Shown here piece by piece: positions 52,947 through 62,603 of a stretch of DNA of 64,000 nt. Position numbers and translations under genes: made by a program. This DNA comes from EW11 sp035765635 (GTDB lineage: Bacteria > Verrucomicrobiota > Verrucomicrobiia > Opitutales > Opitutaceae): contig DASTWZ010000039.1 in the NCBI GenBank assembly GCA_035765635.1, forward strand, positions 62,001-126,000, written 5' to 3'. The number at the start of each line of letters is the position of its first letter. Within the stretch, counting starts at the first letter, position 1. Under the pieces are notes generated by a model that worked only from the letters and a program-made list of their open reading frames with translations, was not told the origin of the DNA and did no database searches.

Positions 52947-54161
52947 TCACGGCTGCAGGTGAGAGACCTGCGCTGCCAATGGGGACCCCGCGTCGAGATG
53001 CAGGCGCGACTCGAGCCGCTGCGCTGTGCGCAAGGCTTCGAGCATCGGTCCACAGAGTTTTCGACCAAGGTGCGCCTGTTGATGCATGACGTCCCACAAG
53101 CCCATCAAGGTCCATTCGTGCCGCGCGTGCCACTCGGGCATGCCGAGGATGGGATACAAACACACACCGCGCAGCGGTATCCCCTCTTCCAATACATGCG
53201 CGCATTCCTCAGCCACGTGCTGCAACCACACGGGCCGCATGTCGTCGACGTGCGAGGTCTCAGTGATGAGCAAATCGCCGCCGTAGCGCTCCCAGACACG
53301 GCGAATCAAACGCGAAAGCGGCAAGCGGCGCGGATCATCGTCCGCCAGCGGCTGCGCGTCCTGGCCGTATTCCCACTGGTTCGTCCAATAGTAATTGATG
53401 CCGACGATATCGAGATGCTCACGGCTGCCCCCGAGTTCCGGGTGCAGTTTCCCGCACAACATGTCCCATGACTCGAACACGGCGGTGCGATTGAAATGAG
53501 AAACTTCGCCGAGCAGATCCATGCGATCGCGCGGCGGAACCACGCGGCAAATCGGGTCGACGTTGACGATACGCGCCGTGGGCGCGGCGGCTTTGATCGC
53601 GTTGATGCCTTGAATCCCAGCGCGGGCGAGAGCGAGCTTCAGCTCGGGCCCGCGACCGATGCAGTGCGGCGCGAACTTTCCAACTTCTCCCCCGGCCCAG
53701 GCGAAGAACGAGGGTTCGTTCACCGGCGTGAAGTAGCAGGTGCGATCTTGGTGCCGTGAAATATATTTGGCCGCGGCATAACAATACTCCGCGAAGCGCC
53801 GCGGAAATTCCTCGCCGAACAAATCGACGTCCCGCGGATATCCGTAGTGAAACAGATCCCAGATAACGTCGACGTCGTGAGCGCGACTGGCCAGCACGAA
53901 AGGCCGCACGGAACTGAAATCATAACTTCCGCCATGATCCACGAGCGGCCAGCGGATCGCTTCGCGGGCGGCATGGATCCCAACCTCGCTCAGGCGCTGA
54001 TAATCACCGAAAGCATGTTTGTCGTGATGCGTAGCGGCGACCTGGTCGACCCATTCGCCATGCATGTTGTATCCGGTGGTGCCCTCGAAGCCGGCGAAGA
54101 AGAAGCCGCGAAACAGAGATGGCCCGGCGCGCTGTATCCACGGTTCAGTTACATTTTGCAT
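52947..54161 (-). CDS. GH1-like glycoside hydrolase (first of two)
   Basis: A 404-residue clan-A glycosidase without signal peptide. The acid/base is in YFTPVNEPSFF (about residue 147) and the likely nucleophile in LLITETSHVDD (about 293), as in GH1-like enzymes. The start at 54161 is chosen because residues before it are only the shadow of the neighbour. It is the last gene of a minus-strand cluster with a GH1 paralogue, GH2, UDP-galactopyranose mutase and a glycosyltransferase. The substrate is unknown. Confidence 0.78.
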   Translation of the reverse strand: MQNVTEPWIQRAGPSLFRGFFFAGFEGTTGYNMHGEWVDQVAATHHDKHAFGDYQRLSEVGIHAAREAIRWPLVDHGGSYDFSSVRPFVLASRAHDVDVIWDLFHYGYPRDVDLFGEEFPRRFAEYCYAAAKYISRHQDRTCYFTPVNEPSFFAWAGGEVGKFAPHCIGRGPELKLALARAGIQGINAIKAAAPTARIVNVDPICRVVPPRDRMDLLGEVSHFNRTAVFESWDMLCGKLHPELGGSREHLDIVGINYYWTNQWEYGQDAQPLADDDPRRLPLSRLIRRVWERYGGDLLITETSHVDDMRPVWLQHVAEECAHVLEEGIPLRGVCLYPILGMPEWHARHEWTLMGLWDVMHQQAHLGRKLCGPMLEALRTAQRLESRLHLDAGSPLAAQVSHLQP

Positions 54162-54172
54162 CGCTTTGTCGG

Positions 54173-55459
54173 TTAAGGTGCACGAAGCGGCAGACCGGCC
54201 CTGATTCCAATCGAGCCATTTCCCTGCGAAATATAGTCCTGAAATACTTTCACCAGCTCGGTGGCTTTTCTGTCCAGGTTGGAATCCAGGTCCCAGATGC
54301 CCATCTGTTTCAGATAATATGGCGGGGGATGGCTGCCCTGACGATAGGCCCAAGTCACCAGTGCGAACAGGGGCCACCAGGTATAACCGACCAAGGGAAT
54401 GCCGCTCTCGCGCGTGCGCTTCGTGGCAGCGACGGAATCTTCGAGCCAGGCGCGACGCCGCGCGACGGAGTTTACCGAAGCGGTTTCGGAAATGAAGAGC
54501 GGGGCATGATAGCGTTCCCAATATTGTTTGCTGATGCCCTCGATCAGCTCGGCGTCAGCGTAGGGCATCTTGATCCGAAATTTTCCCGCGGTGCTTCGCG
54601 AAAGCGTTTTGTCGGTAAACATTGGATACAGATTTATTCCAATGAGCGGCAGCTCGAGGGCATGTGCGCCAAACCAGGCGAGATCGGCTTCGGATAAATT
54701 ATTCCGCAAGACCCAGTCGTAAAGCGCGTGACCCGGTTTCACGCGGCCACTCACGAGATCGAGCGCGAGAAAAACAATCTCCTGCCGAAACTCGGCTTCC
54801 GCGACCAGGTGGGGATCGTCGGCGCGATACCGGTCTGTCGCGTCCACATGCACAGGCAGAATATTTGGATCCACCTCGCGTAACGTTTCCACCGTTCGAA
54901 CAATTCCGCGGCACACGCCGCGCATGACTGCCAGGAAACCGCGCCAGCTCCGTTTGAATGGCGGCCACCAGCCAATGCGTCCGCAATACCACGCCGTGAT
55001 GCGCGGCTCGTTCAACGGCGTGTAAGCATGCACGCGACCTTTGTAGCGCTGCGCCACGTTGCCCGCGTATTCGGCCATGTATTCGGCAAAATCCGGATTG
55101 AGATACGCTCCCTCGATCCACGCAGGCAGACCGTAATGGACGAGATCGACGATCGGCTGAATCCCCAGGGAAAGCATGCGCTCGATCGCGGGATCGGCGG
55201 CGTCGAAATTCCAAACACCTTTCGCTGGATTGATCCGATGCCACGGAATGCCGTACCGCGCCGCCTTTACGCCGAGTTCGGCGATCAGGTCGATATCCTC
55301 CGACCAGCGCTCATAGTGCTGTGTCAGGGCGTATTCATCGAGAGTGCGTCCGCTCGCCGGCCAGGGGGCGGTGATGAATGTATCCTCAATTCCAGTACAC
55401 CAAAAGAACGTCTCCGGCTGGAGAAGTTCACCGCGACCTGCCTGGCTCAACGTGATCAT
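54173..55459 (-). CDS. GH1-like glycoside hydrolase (second of two)
   Basis: A 428-residue enzyme with AYTPLNEPRITAWYC (acid/base Glu about residue 152) and LFISETASVNS (nucleophile Glu about residue 332). AARYGIPWHRINP near residue 70 supports a GH1-like barrel. It is 11 bases from the next gene and 18 bases after the GH2 gene, so all are co-transcribed. It probably acts on a beta-linked sugar of the cell's own glycan. Confidence 0.8.
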   Translation of the reverse strand: MITLSQAGRGELLQPETFFWCTGIEDTFITAPWPASGRTLDEYALTQHYERWSEDIDLIAELGVKAARYGIPWHRINPAKGVWNFDAADPAIERMLSLGIQPIVDLVHYGLPAWIEGAYLNPDFAEYMAEYAGNVAQRYKGRVHAYTPLNEPRITAWYCGRIGWWPPFKRSWRGFLAVMRGVCRGIVRTVETLREVDPNILPVHVDATDRYRADDPHLVAEAEFRQEIVFLALDLVSGRVKPGHALYDWVLRNNLSEADLAWFGAHALELPLIGINLYPMFTDKTLSRSTAGKFRIKMPYADAELIEGISKQYWERYHAPLFISETASVNSVARRRAWLEDSVAATKRTRESGIPLVGYTWWPLFALVTWAYRQGSHPPPYYLKQMGIWDLDSNLDRKATELVKVFQDYISQGNGSIGIRAGLPLRAP

Positions 55460-55477
55460 CGTGGCGCATCTCAGACG

Positions 55478-58327
55478 TTAGCCCTGCTCCCACTCGACGA
55501 TGATGGTCGGCCCGACGGGGAAACGCCCGCAGTCGAAGTCGTAAACCGTAAGCCCGCCGTCGGGCGCCTGGTGCGGAACGCTGCAACGGAAACGGAGCCC
55601 GCCTTCTTTCGCGGCGCTCTCCGCGATCTTTGCGAGCAGATCGTCTTCGATCGTCGTGCGAATGAGGTAGCCGTAAGCCCCTCGGCCGCCGCGAAGGTAG
55701 CTCAAGGCGCCGCGACTGTCGTGCGGATGATCCGGCAGGATCCCGCGATAGACCGGGAAGCCGTTGAGCAGCAGTTCGAAATTCGTGGGGAAGCGGTGGC
55801 TGTCGGTCTGCGGCGTGTCGGTGCGGCGCGCGGAAACTTCGCAGAGCAGACGGACGCGGCGAGCCTGGCTGAGATTGGCCAGCGCGGCATCGTCGAACAG
55901 CCACTCGAAGAAGCCGGTGCCTTGCGCATGACAGGCGCCGGCGCGTTGCGCCTCCTCGCGCATCGAGGCCAGGCTGGTCCAGACGGCGTTGCTCCATGCG
56001 TGCACCGGCCGGCGCAGCACCAGCGTTTTGCCGCGCTCCTCGCGCTCTGGTAGTGAGCCGGTGGATACGAAGTGCTGAATGAAATTCGATGCCACGGTCT
56101 GCCCCTCGGGCGTCACCGCGGCGACAGCCAGCGTGCAAAGCATTGGTTGATCCGGCGCCTCGATCTCGATTTTGCGCGCGAGCTCCACGCGATGATGTTG
56201 AAAGGCGATCGGTGCTTTGCCTCGCGCGAGTTCAGGGTGCAGCGTGCCGAGCGTGTCGATTCCGGAGTAGAGCCAATGCAGCGTCACGTTTTCGCGCCGG
56301 CGGCGCGAGAAGTGGGACGAAAGAACCTCGACCGCGATCGCGCTGCCGGGCGCGTACTGGACGATCGGCGCGGCGTTGATCGGCAGCACGTCGCCTTGAT
56401 TGATCACGCTGGGCGCGTAACCAAATTCCTTGGGAGTGCGGTCGTAGTTCAGGAAGCCGTTGTACTCCCATTCCACATCGTGAAGTTCGGTGTAGATGTA
56501 GGCGGAGAGCTGGCCGTGGCGGCGCAGTTCGTTGGTTAGAAATTTGAAGCTCCAACTGACATCGCGATCTCCATCGAGCGCGCCGACTCCGCCGTATTCG
56601 CTGTTGATCAGCGGAGCGTCGCCCTGCTGATAGCCTTCGATGTAGTTGAAATTCGAGCCGCGGTAGGTCTTTGCGACGACGCTCTCGATGTGCTGCTTCG
56701 CCTTCGCATAGTCGTCCAAATAGAAGTGCCAGGAATTGATGTCGGTATCGACGTGCCCGTACGACTGCAGATGTTCCCAGACAACGACGCTCATGTCTTC
56801 GATCAGTCGCGTCGGATCGAGCGACTTCGCGAGCTGCCACATGGCGTGGACCCATTGAAACGAAGTCTGATTCGAGATTTTCACCGGCGCCTCGACTGGC
56901 GCATCCGGCGCCACGCGACCTTTGGCGCGCTGCGCGGCCGCACCGGGCCCGATGAGCTTCATCAACTCAGTCTGCCCGCCGAAGCCCCAGGTCTCGTTGA
57001 AAATGCACCACGAGATAATCGAGGGATGATTGAAATCCCGGCGAATGCCCTCCCGGAGCATTGCCTCGAAACGCGTGCGTCCCAGCGGAGTGTCGCCGCC
57101 CTCGCCGAAATTCGGCAGGTCCTGCATGATAAGGATGCCGAGTTGGTCCGCGTAATAGAGCACGAGCGGATCATCCAGCTTGATGTGAATCCGCAGAAAA
57201 TCGAAACCGACCTCGCGGGCATACGCGATGTCGTCGTGCAGCGTCTTCGCGTCGGGCGCCGTGTAAACGCCCGCCGGATGAAAGGATTGATAGAGCGCGC
57301 CGCGCAGGTAGATCGGCTTGTTGTTTAAGCACAGCATGGCCGGCTCTTTTCCCGAACTGGCGGAGAGCGTGCTGATTTTCCGCATGCCGAAATAGCTGCG
57401 CACGGCGTCCAGTTCGCGGTCCTCGTCGAGGAGGCGAAACACCACGCGGTAGAGCCGCGGATCACTGGTATCCCAAAGGGACACCGGATAAATCTCCGAG
57501 TCGCCCGCGGCCGATCCGTCCGTGCGGGTGAGAAGGAAGCGATGGGGTGGCGCTTCGGGCGGAATGATATCTGCCGCGATGGTCGCGTTCTCCGGCGCGT
57601 TCTTCAGCTCGACGTCGAACCGCACGCGGCCGTTGTCGATATCGGGAATGATCCGAAACGATTCGATATACGATTCCGAGCGCGGCTCCAAATAGACGGT
57701 TTGCCAGATGCCGCTTGTCGTTGTGTACCAGCCCCATTGTTTGCCCACGGGCTGCTGGCGGTTGTCCATGGGATCCTCGACGCGGATCACGATCTGAGCG
57801 GTGGAATTCGAGCCGTTTGCCTGGCTCAACGCGTCGGTTAGGTCGTATTCAAACGGCAAATACCCGCCTTCATGGCGGCCGAGGAAAACGCCGTTGCACC
57901 AGCAATCGGTGAAAAAGTCCGCCGCCCCGATCGTGAGTATCACGCGACGCTTTTTCCACGCTGCCGTCTGCGGAATCGAAATGGTTCGGCGGTACCAGCC
58001 GACTTCGTGGCGCGGCGCCTCACGGTGATTCTCGCGCGTCACCTCCAACGGATCGATGAAGACGCGAGTCGAATAGTAGTTGTCATTGCCCGCGGCGTCG
58101 GCCGCACCCCAGGCCGCGAGTGATTCCCAGCAAAACGGCACGATGATTTGCTCGCGCCAGTCGGGACCCTCGCCGGAAAACCAGCGTTCCTGTTCGCCGC
58201 GCCGTTGAGGATCGAAGCGAAATTGCCACGGGCCGTTCAGGTTGAGCCAGTCGACCCCCTCGACCCGGCCGCGCTGCTTGTCTGGACGAGGGTACTCGGG
58301 CCGCGGAATCGAAGTGCAAGGAAACAT
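55478..58327 (-). CDS. GH2 family beta-galactosidase/glucuronidase-like enzyme
   Basis: A 949-residue enzyme. Residues about 20-215 form the GH2 sugar-binding domain (LNLNGPWQFRFDP), 215-330 the immunoglobulin-like domain, 330-620 the TIM barrel with acid/base Glu in SWCIFNETWGF (about 445) and nucleophile Glu in NSEYGGVG (about 580). C-terminal domains follow. There is no signal peptide, so it appears cytoplasmic. GH2 includes a few beta-galactofuranosidases, which is notable beside a UDP-galactopyranose mutase. Confidence 0.87.
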   Translation of the reverse strand: MFPCTSIPRPEYPRPDKQRGRVEGVDWLNLNGPWQFRFDPQRRGEQERWFSGEGPDWREQIIVPFCWESLAAWGAADAAGNDNYYSTRVFIDPLEVTRENHREAPRHEVGWYRRTISIPQTAAWKKRRVILTIGAADFFTDCWCNGVFLGRHEGGYLPFEYDLTDALSQANGSNSTAQIVIRVEDPMDNRQQPVGKQWGWYTTTSGIWQTVYLEPRSESYIESFRIIPDIDNGRVRFDVELKNAPENATIAADIIPPEAPPHRFLLTRTDGSAAGDSEIYPVSLWDTSDPRLYRVVFRLLDEDRELDAVRSYFGMRKISTLSASSGKEPAMLCLNNKPIYLRGALYQSFHPAGVYTAPDAKTLHDDIAYAREVGFDFLRIHIKLDDPLVLYYADQLGILIMQDLPNFGEGGDTPLGRTRFEAMLREGIRRDFNHPSIISWCIFNETWGFGGQTELMKLIGPGAAAQRAKGRVAPDAPVEAPVKISNQTSFQWVHAMWQLAKSLDPTRLIEDMSVVVWEHLQSYGHVDTDINSWHFYLDDYAKAKQHIESVVAKTYRGSNFNYIEGYQQGDAPLINSEYGGVGALDGDRDVSWSFKFLTNELRRHGQLSAYIYTELHDVEWEYNGFLNYDRTPKEFGYAPSVINQGDVLPINAAPIVQYAPGSAIAVEVLSSHFSRRRRENVTLHWLYSGIDTLGTLHPELARGKAPIAFQHHRVELARKIEIEAPDQPMLCTLAVAAVTPEGQTVASNFIQHFVSTGSLPEREERGKTLVLRRPVHAWSNAVWTSLASMREEAQRAGACHAQGTGFFEWLFDDAALANLSQARRVRLLCEVSARRTDTPQTDSHRFPTNFELLLNGFPVYRGILPDHPHDSRGALSYLRGGRGAYGYLIRTTIEDDLLAKIAESAAKEGGLRFRCSVPHQAPDGGLTVYDFDCGRFPVGPTIIVEWEQG
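57822..57841 (+). other. Bipartite motif TGGCTCA-N8-GTTAG, site 9
   Basis: Inside the GH2 gene, antisense to its coding direction; it gives a CTA codon in the gene. Confidence 0.5.
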
Positions 58328-58409
58328 GGTGACGAAACAGCGGCCTCCCTCCGGGAATCCGCAAAGTGAAGAACTCGACGTTCAGCTGACCGAACGTCGC
58401 TCGAAATGT

Positions 58410-59528
58410 TCAGACAGTCGCGAGCGCTTCCTTGCGCTTGGCGCCGGAGAGCCGGGAGAAAACCGTCAATGCCTGGCCGACGACCTGATCCATGTTGTAA
58501 TACTTGTAGGTCGCGAGACGGCCGACGAAATGGATGTTCGGATTTTGATCCGCCAGCGCGTGATATTTTTTGTAGAGCGCCGCGTTGTCCGGCCGCGGAA
58601 TCGGATAGTAAGGGTCACCCTCCGACTTGGGAAATTCGTAGACCACGCTGGTCTGCGGGTGCTCCTGGCCGGTGAGGTATTTGAATTCCGTGACGCGCGT
58701 GTAGGCGTAGTCGTTTGGATAATTCACCACGGGCGCCGCCTGAAAGACGGGCTTGTTGTGGGTCTCGTGTTTGAATTCGAGACAACGATACGGAAGCGGA
58801 CCAAATTGGTAATCGAAGAATTCATCGATCTGGCCCGTGTAGATTAGATTCTCGTAGGAAACTTCCTCCATCACCTCTCGATAATCCGCGTTGAGCAGAA
58901 TCTTGATGTTCGGATGGTCGAGAATGTTCTCGAACATGTGCGTGAAACCACGCGCGGGCATCGCTTGATACGCGTCCGTGAAATAGCGGTCGTCGCGATT
59001 GAAGCGCACCGGGACGCGCGCCGTGACCTGTGCGTCCAATTCCGATGGGTCGAGCGCCCATTGCTTGCGCGTGTAGCCGCGAAAAAATTTCTCGTACAGT
59101 TCGCGACCCACCGTGCCCACCACGACATCTTCGGACGTGACGATCTTCTCGCGCTTCTCGGCGACAGACGCGAGATAGTCGCGCATGCCTTGCGGCGTGA
59201 GATTCAATCCGTAGAGCCGATTGATCGTATCGAGATTGATCGGAATCGGCACGAGTTGTCCGTCGACACTCGCGAGCACACGGTGCTGATACTGCCGCCA
59301 CTCGGTGAATCTCGAGAGATAGTTGAAGATATCTGCCGAGTTCGTGTGGAAAATATGCGGCCCATAGCGATGGATCAAAATGCCGCTGCTGTCGTAGCAA
59401 TCATAGGCGTTCCCCGCGATGTGGGAGCGCCGATCGATGATCAGAACTTTTTTGTTCAATCCGCGAGCGAGCCGCTCGGCCAGCACGCTCCCGGCGAAAC
59501 CCGCGCCAACGATCAGATAATCAAACAT
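58410..59528 (-). CDS. glf: UDP-galactopyranose mutase
   Basis: A 372-residue flavoenzyme that converts UDP-galactopyranose to UDP-galactofuranose. The FAD motif is IVGAGFAGSVLAE (residues 6-18), followed by IAGNAYD, HIFHTN, GYTRKQWALDP and the C-terminal RLATYKYYNMDQVV. The architecture is complete. It overlaps the glycosyltransferase gene by eight bases. Confidence 0.95.
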   Translation of the reverse strand: MFDYLIVGAGFAGSVLAERLARGLNKKVLIIDRRSHIAGNAYDCYDSSGILIHRYGPHIFHTNSADIFNYLSRFTEWRQYQHRVLASVDGQLVPIPINLDTINRLYGLNLTPQGMRDYLASVAEKREKIVTSEDVVVGTVGRELYEKFFRGYTRKQWALDPSELDAQVTARVPVRFNRDDRYFTDAYQAMPARGFTHMFENILDHPNIKILLNADYREVMEEVSYENLIYTGQIDEFFDYQFGPLPYRCLEFKHETHNKPVFQAAPVVNYPNDYAYTRVTEFKYLTGQEHPQTSVVYEFPKSEGDPYYPIPRPDNAALYKKYHALADQNPNIHFVGRLATYKYYNMDQVVGQALTVFSRLSGAKRKEALATV

Positions 59529-60846
59529 AGGCCAAGCCGGAGGATTGCACGGGAAGAATGGTGGAAGGCGTGTTCGTGGCCGCGGCCTTTGCCGAGAGGA
59601 CGCGAGCTTCCGCGGCTTCGCTGATGTGTTTCTGCATTTTCGCGGCGATCGCTTCCCAGGTGTTTTCCGCGGCGAGCTTCAGGCCCGCGTTGACCCGGGC
59701 GACGGTGGGAGACTCCGCCTCGCGAATGCACCACGTGATGAACTCGCTGTGGGAGTTGGCCACGCGTGACACAGAACTGAAGTTAGATTTCACCTCACTG
59801 ATCGCGGTGGAGACGATCGGTCGGCCCGCTGCCATGTATTCCAGCGCCTTCGTCGGATTGATATATTCCGTGGCGGCATTGAGCGCGAAAGGCATGAGAC
59901 AAACGTCGAAGCCCTTGGTGATTGCCGGAAGCTGCTCGTAGGAACGGCCGCCGAGCCAATGCAGATTCGGTCGTTGTGGAAAATCGTTCGGATCCACTTT
60001 TGCCGTGGGACCGACCATCACGACGTGCCAATCGGCGCGAGCGTCGGCCAGCCTGGCGAGCAGATCGTAGTCGATGCGTTCATCGATGACGCCGAAATAG
60101 CCGAGAACCTTTCCTTTCAAGGCGGCGATTTCCGGCGCGACCGCCAGACCGCGCGAGCGTGCTTTTCCGAAATGCGAAATGTCGACGCCGGTGCCGTAAA
60201 AATGCGTGTTCGCATTCAGCGGAAGACGCTTCTCGCGCATCTTCCGACCGCCGCAGAAAACGACGTCGGCCTTGCGCAACAACATCTGCTCGCGCTCGAT
60301 CAGAGCAGGCGGCGCTCCCTTGAATTGCGAAAGCTCGTCCATGCAATCGTAGACGATGAGCCGCTCATCGAGCAGTCCCGCGTAGGCGTTCACCGCCATT
60401 GGATCGTAGAACCAGAGAATAGGATGATCGAAATGGCCGCGTAGCTCGTCTTCCAAGACCGACTGGAGCGCGAATCGCCGCTCGCGATCGATCAATGCAT
60501 CGTTCGCCCATTTGGCGGTGGGCAAATGCATTTCGGCAATGGTGACGTTCGGATGATCTTTCGCGACGCGCAGTTTCACCGCCGTGCTTTCGACTTCCGA
60601 ACAGTAGGTTTCGACGAAGAGGACCCGATGTTTCTTGGCGAACCGGGAAAGGAATTGCTGCGGGCGTTGCCACACCCAGTCCCAACCGAGATGACAAATG
60701 CACACGATGGGTGCGGTCTCGATGCTCGGTAGTGGCGTTCTGGATACACGCTCGCTTCGCGAACGCTCCTCGGTCGGCGATTCCGCCGCGCTGTAGAGAA
60801 GGAACGGCGCGCTGAGCGAAACTTTCGGAGACGAGTAGGTTGACAT
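59521..60846 (-). CDS. Glycosyltransferase (GT-B fold, group 1-like)
   Basis: A 441-residue enzyme. WDWVWQRPQQFLSRFAKKH (about 55) marks a glycosyltransferase subgroup often beside glf. A C-terminal GT-B domain has YFGVIDERID, VMVGPTAKVDP and NPTKALEYMAAGRPIVST (E-x7-E type sugar-nucleotide site). Being the first gene of the cluster and overlapping glf, it may transfer galactofuranose (inference). Confidence 0.85.
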   Translation of the reverse strand: MSTYSSPKVSLSAPFLLYSAAESPTEERSRSERVSRTPLPSIETAPIVCICHLGWDWVWQRPQQFLSRFAKKHRVLFVETYCSEVESTAVKLRVAKDHPNVTIAEMHLPTAKWANDALIDRERRFALQSVLEDELRGHFDHPILWFYDPMAVNAYAGLLDERLIVYDCMDELSQFKGAPPALIEREQMLLRKADVVFCGGRKMREKRLPLNANTHFYGTGVDISHFGKARSRGLAVAPEIAALKGKVLGYFGVIDERIDYDLLARLADARADWHVVMVGPTAKVDPNDFPQRPNLHWLGGRSYEQLPAITKGFDVCLMPFALNAATEYINPTKALEYMAAGRPIVSTAISEVKSNFSSVSRVANSHSEFITWCIREAESPTVARVNAGLKLAAENTWEAIAAKMQKHISEAAEARVLSAKAAATNTPSTILPVQSSGLAYV

Positions 60847-61199
60847 AATTGGAGCGATTGAGGGTTGAACGCGGCGCTATTTGCAGCGCTCGTTTGGGAG
60901 CGTGCGCGCCGTCGCAAAGAGTGAAGATGACGCCGCGTAATTAGCCGCGCTCGTGCCAATTCGTCCCGCTCAACCTAAGTCGCTATCGTTCAGCGGAAGC
61001 ACGCCCGCGCCGCTCGAGTTTGTCTCAGGCAAGCGAGTGCAAAACGCAGGATCGGCTCCGCGAATCTGGGCAAATTGAATGCCGGGCGGCAGAAAAGCCG
61101 GCTGTCCGCTGACTCTTTTGCCGAACGCGGCGAGCTGACGTTTGTAGTGGATGCGTGAATACAAAGACTTCGATAACCGCTGCCCGCCTGGGCGGCGCG
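60847..61199. other. Spacer without recognised features
   Basis: 353 bases between the glycosyltransferase and glutamate dehydrogenase genes. A minus-strand frame at 60970-61203 (77 codons) has no visible domain or ribosome site and is probably chance. The promoter of the glycan operon should lie within the first 120 bases, but I cannot pick it out. Confidence 0.5.
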
Positions 61200-62474
61200 T
61201 CACGGAAACAGGCCGCGGCTCTGTTTCGCTTCGGCGACGCGACCGATGCCGAGGGTCAGCGCGGCGAGCCGGCGGCTGAACTTGAACTTACGTTTTTGTG
61301 CTTCGACGCTTTCCTTCGCCCGGTCGAGAATGTGATGCAGTTTTTCGAGCACCTCGTCGCGCGTCCAATAGTAGTTCTGCAGATTCTGGAGCCACTCGAA
61401 ATAAGAGACGATCACGCCGCCGGAATTGCAGAGGACATCGGGGATGATTTCGATTTCGGGGCGCTGCTCCAGAATCTTGTCCGCCGCGTTCGTCGTCGGG
61501 CCGTTTGCCGCTTCGGCGAGCACGCGGCATCTCAGCTTCGCCGCGTTTTTCTCGTTGATTACTTGTTCCAACGCGGCGGGTACGAGGACGGTGACTTCCA
61601 ATTCCAGGAGTTGCTCGTTCGTGATCGGCTCTCCTCCGTCGAAATCCTTCAGCACCTTCGCGTACTTCAGGTACTCGAGCGCTTTTTTCACGTTGATCCC
61701 ATCGGCATTGTAGATGCCGCCGGTGTAATCCGAGATCGCGACGATCTTCGCGCCGTAGCCGGCGAGCGCGAGTGCGGTTTCGCTCCCGACGTTGCCGAAA
61801 CCCTGGATCGCGACCGTCGTATCCGCGATTGGGATACGCAGGTCTTCGAGGTAAGCTTTGACCAGATAAGCTACGCCCGCGCCCGTGGCTTCGCGCCGGC
61901 CCTGTGATCCGCCGAGTGAGAGCGGTTTTCCCGTGACCACGCCAGGTTCGATGTGGCCGACATGGTTCGAGTACGTGTCCATCATCCAGCCCATGATCTG
62001 TTCGTTCGTGCCCACATCCGGCGCGGGAATGTCGAGCTGAGGGCCGACGAAGCTGATCATCTCCTGCATGTAGCGTCGCGAGAGATGCTCGAGTTCCTTG
62101 AGCGAAAGTTCGCGCGGATTCACGATCACGCCGCCCTTGGCGCCGCCGTAAGGCAGACCGACGAGGGAGCATTTCCAGCTCATCCACATTGAGAGCGCGG
62201 CCACTTCGCCGATGGTCACATTTTCGTGGAAGCGAATGCCGCCTTTCGAGGGACCGGTGGAAACGCTGTGCTGCACGCGATATCCTTCGAAGACGGTGAC
62301 GCTGCCGTCGTCCCGTTTGATCGGCAGCGCGACCGCGAGGCAGCGGCGCGGATATTTCGTCCGATCGCGAATGGCTTCGGGAAGATTGATCGCATCCGCC
62401 GCCTGATCGAATTGACGGCATGCCATGATGAAAACGTCGGAGTTGTAGAGCGTGGAAACGATGACCTTGGACAT
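61200..62474 (-). CDS. gdhA: Glutamate dehydrogenase (Glu/Leu/Phe/Val family)
   Basis: A 424-residue enzyme interconverting glutamate and 2-oxoglutarate. PSKGGIRFHENV holds part of the substrate site, and the catalytic Lys is in LPYGGAKGGVIVNP (about 109). The NAD(P) fold is IQGFGNVGSETAL (about 214), and NSGGVIVSYFEW is conserved. Length and fold fit the hexameric GdhA/RocG class. Confidence 0.95.
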   Translation of the reverse strand: MSKVIVSTLYNSDVFIMACRQFDQAADAINLPEAIRDRTKYPRRCLAVALPIKRDDGSVTVFEGYRVQHSVSTGPSKGGIRFHENVTIGEVAALSMWMSWKCSLVGLPYGGAKGGVIVNPRELSLKELEHLSRRYMQEMISFVGPQLDIPAPDVGTNEQIMGWMMDTYSNHVGHIEPGVVTGKPLSLGGSQGRREATGAGVAYLVKAYLEDLRIPIADTTVAIQGFGNVGSETALALAGYGAKIVAISDYTGGIYNADGINVKKALEYLKYAKVLKDFDGGEPITNEQLLELEVTVLVPAALEQVINEKNAAKLRCRVLAEAANGPTTNAADKILEQRPEIEIIPDVLCNSGGVIVSYFEWLQNLQNYYWTRDEVLEKLHHILDRAKESVEAQKRKFKFSRRLAALTLGIGRVAEAKQSRGLFP

Positions 62475-62603
62475 GTTTGGGGTGCGGTTTGCGCAGCCTA
62501 GCGCGGCTGGACGTGAGCGGCAAATGCGACGGCGCGTTGATTGCGCGGCTCGGCAGTTGAAATTCTCCGCGGGCTACGCCACGTCTTTCTTGTGCTTTCA
62601 GGT

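Noticed and set aside
52947..54521. N-terminally longer form (524 residues) of the first GH1-like enzyme
   Set aside because: The extra 120 residues are the shadow of the upstream GH1-like gene in another frame; the ATG at 54161 fits the family.
60970..61203. 77-codon minus-strand frame after the glutamate dehydrogenase gene
   Set aside because: No ribosome site or domain, and it overlaps the gdhA stop; likely chance.
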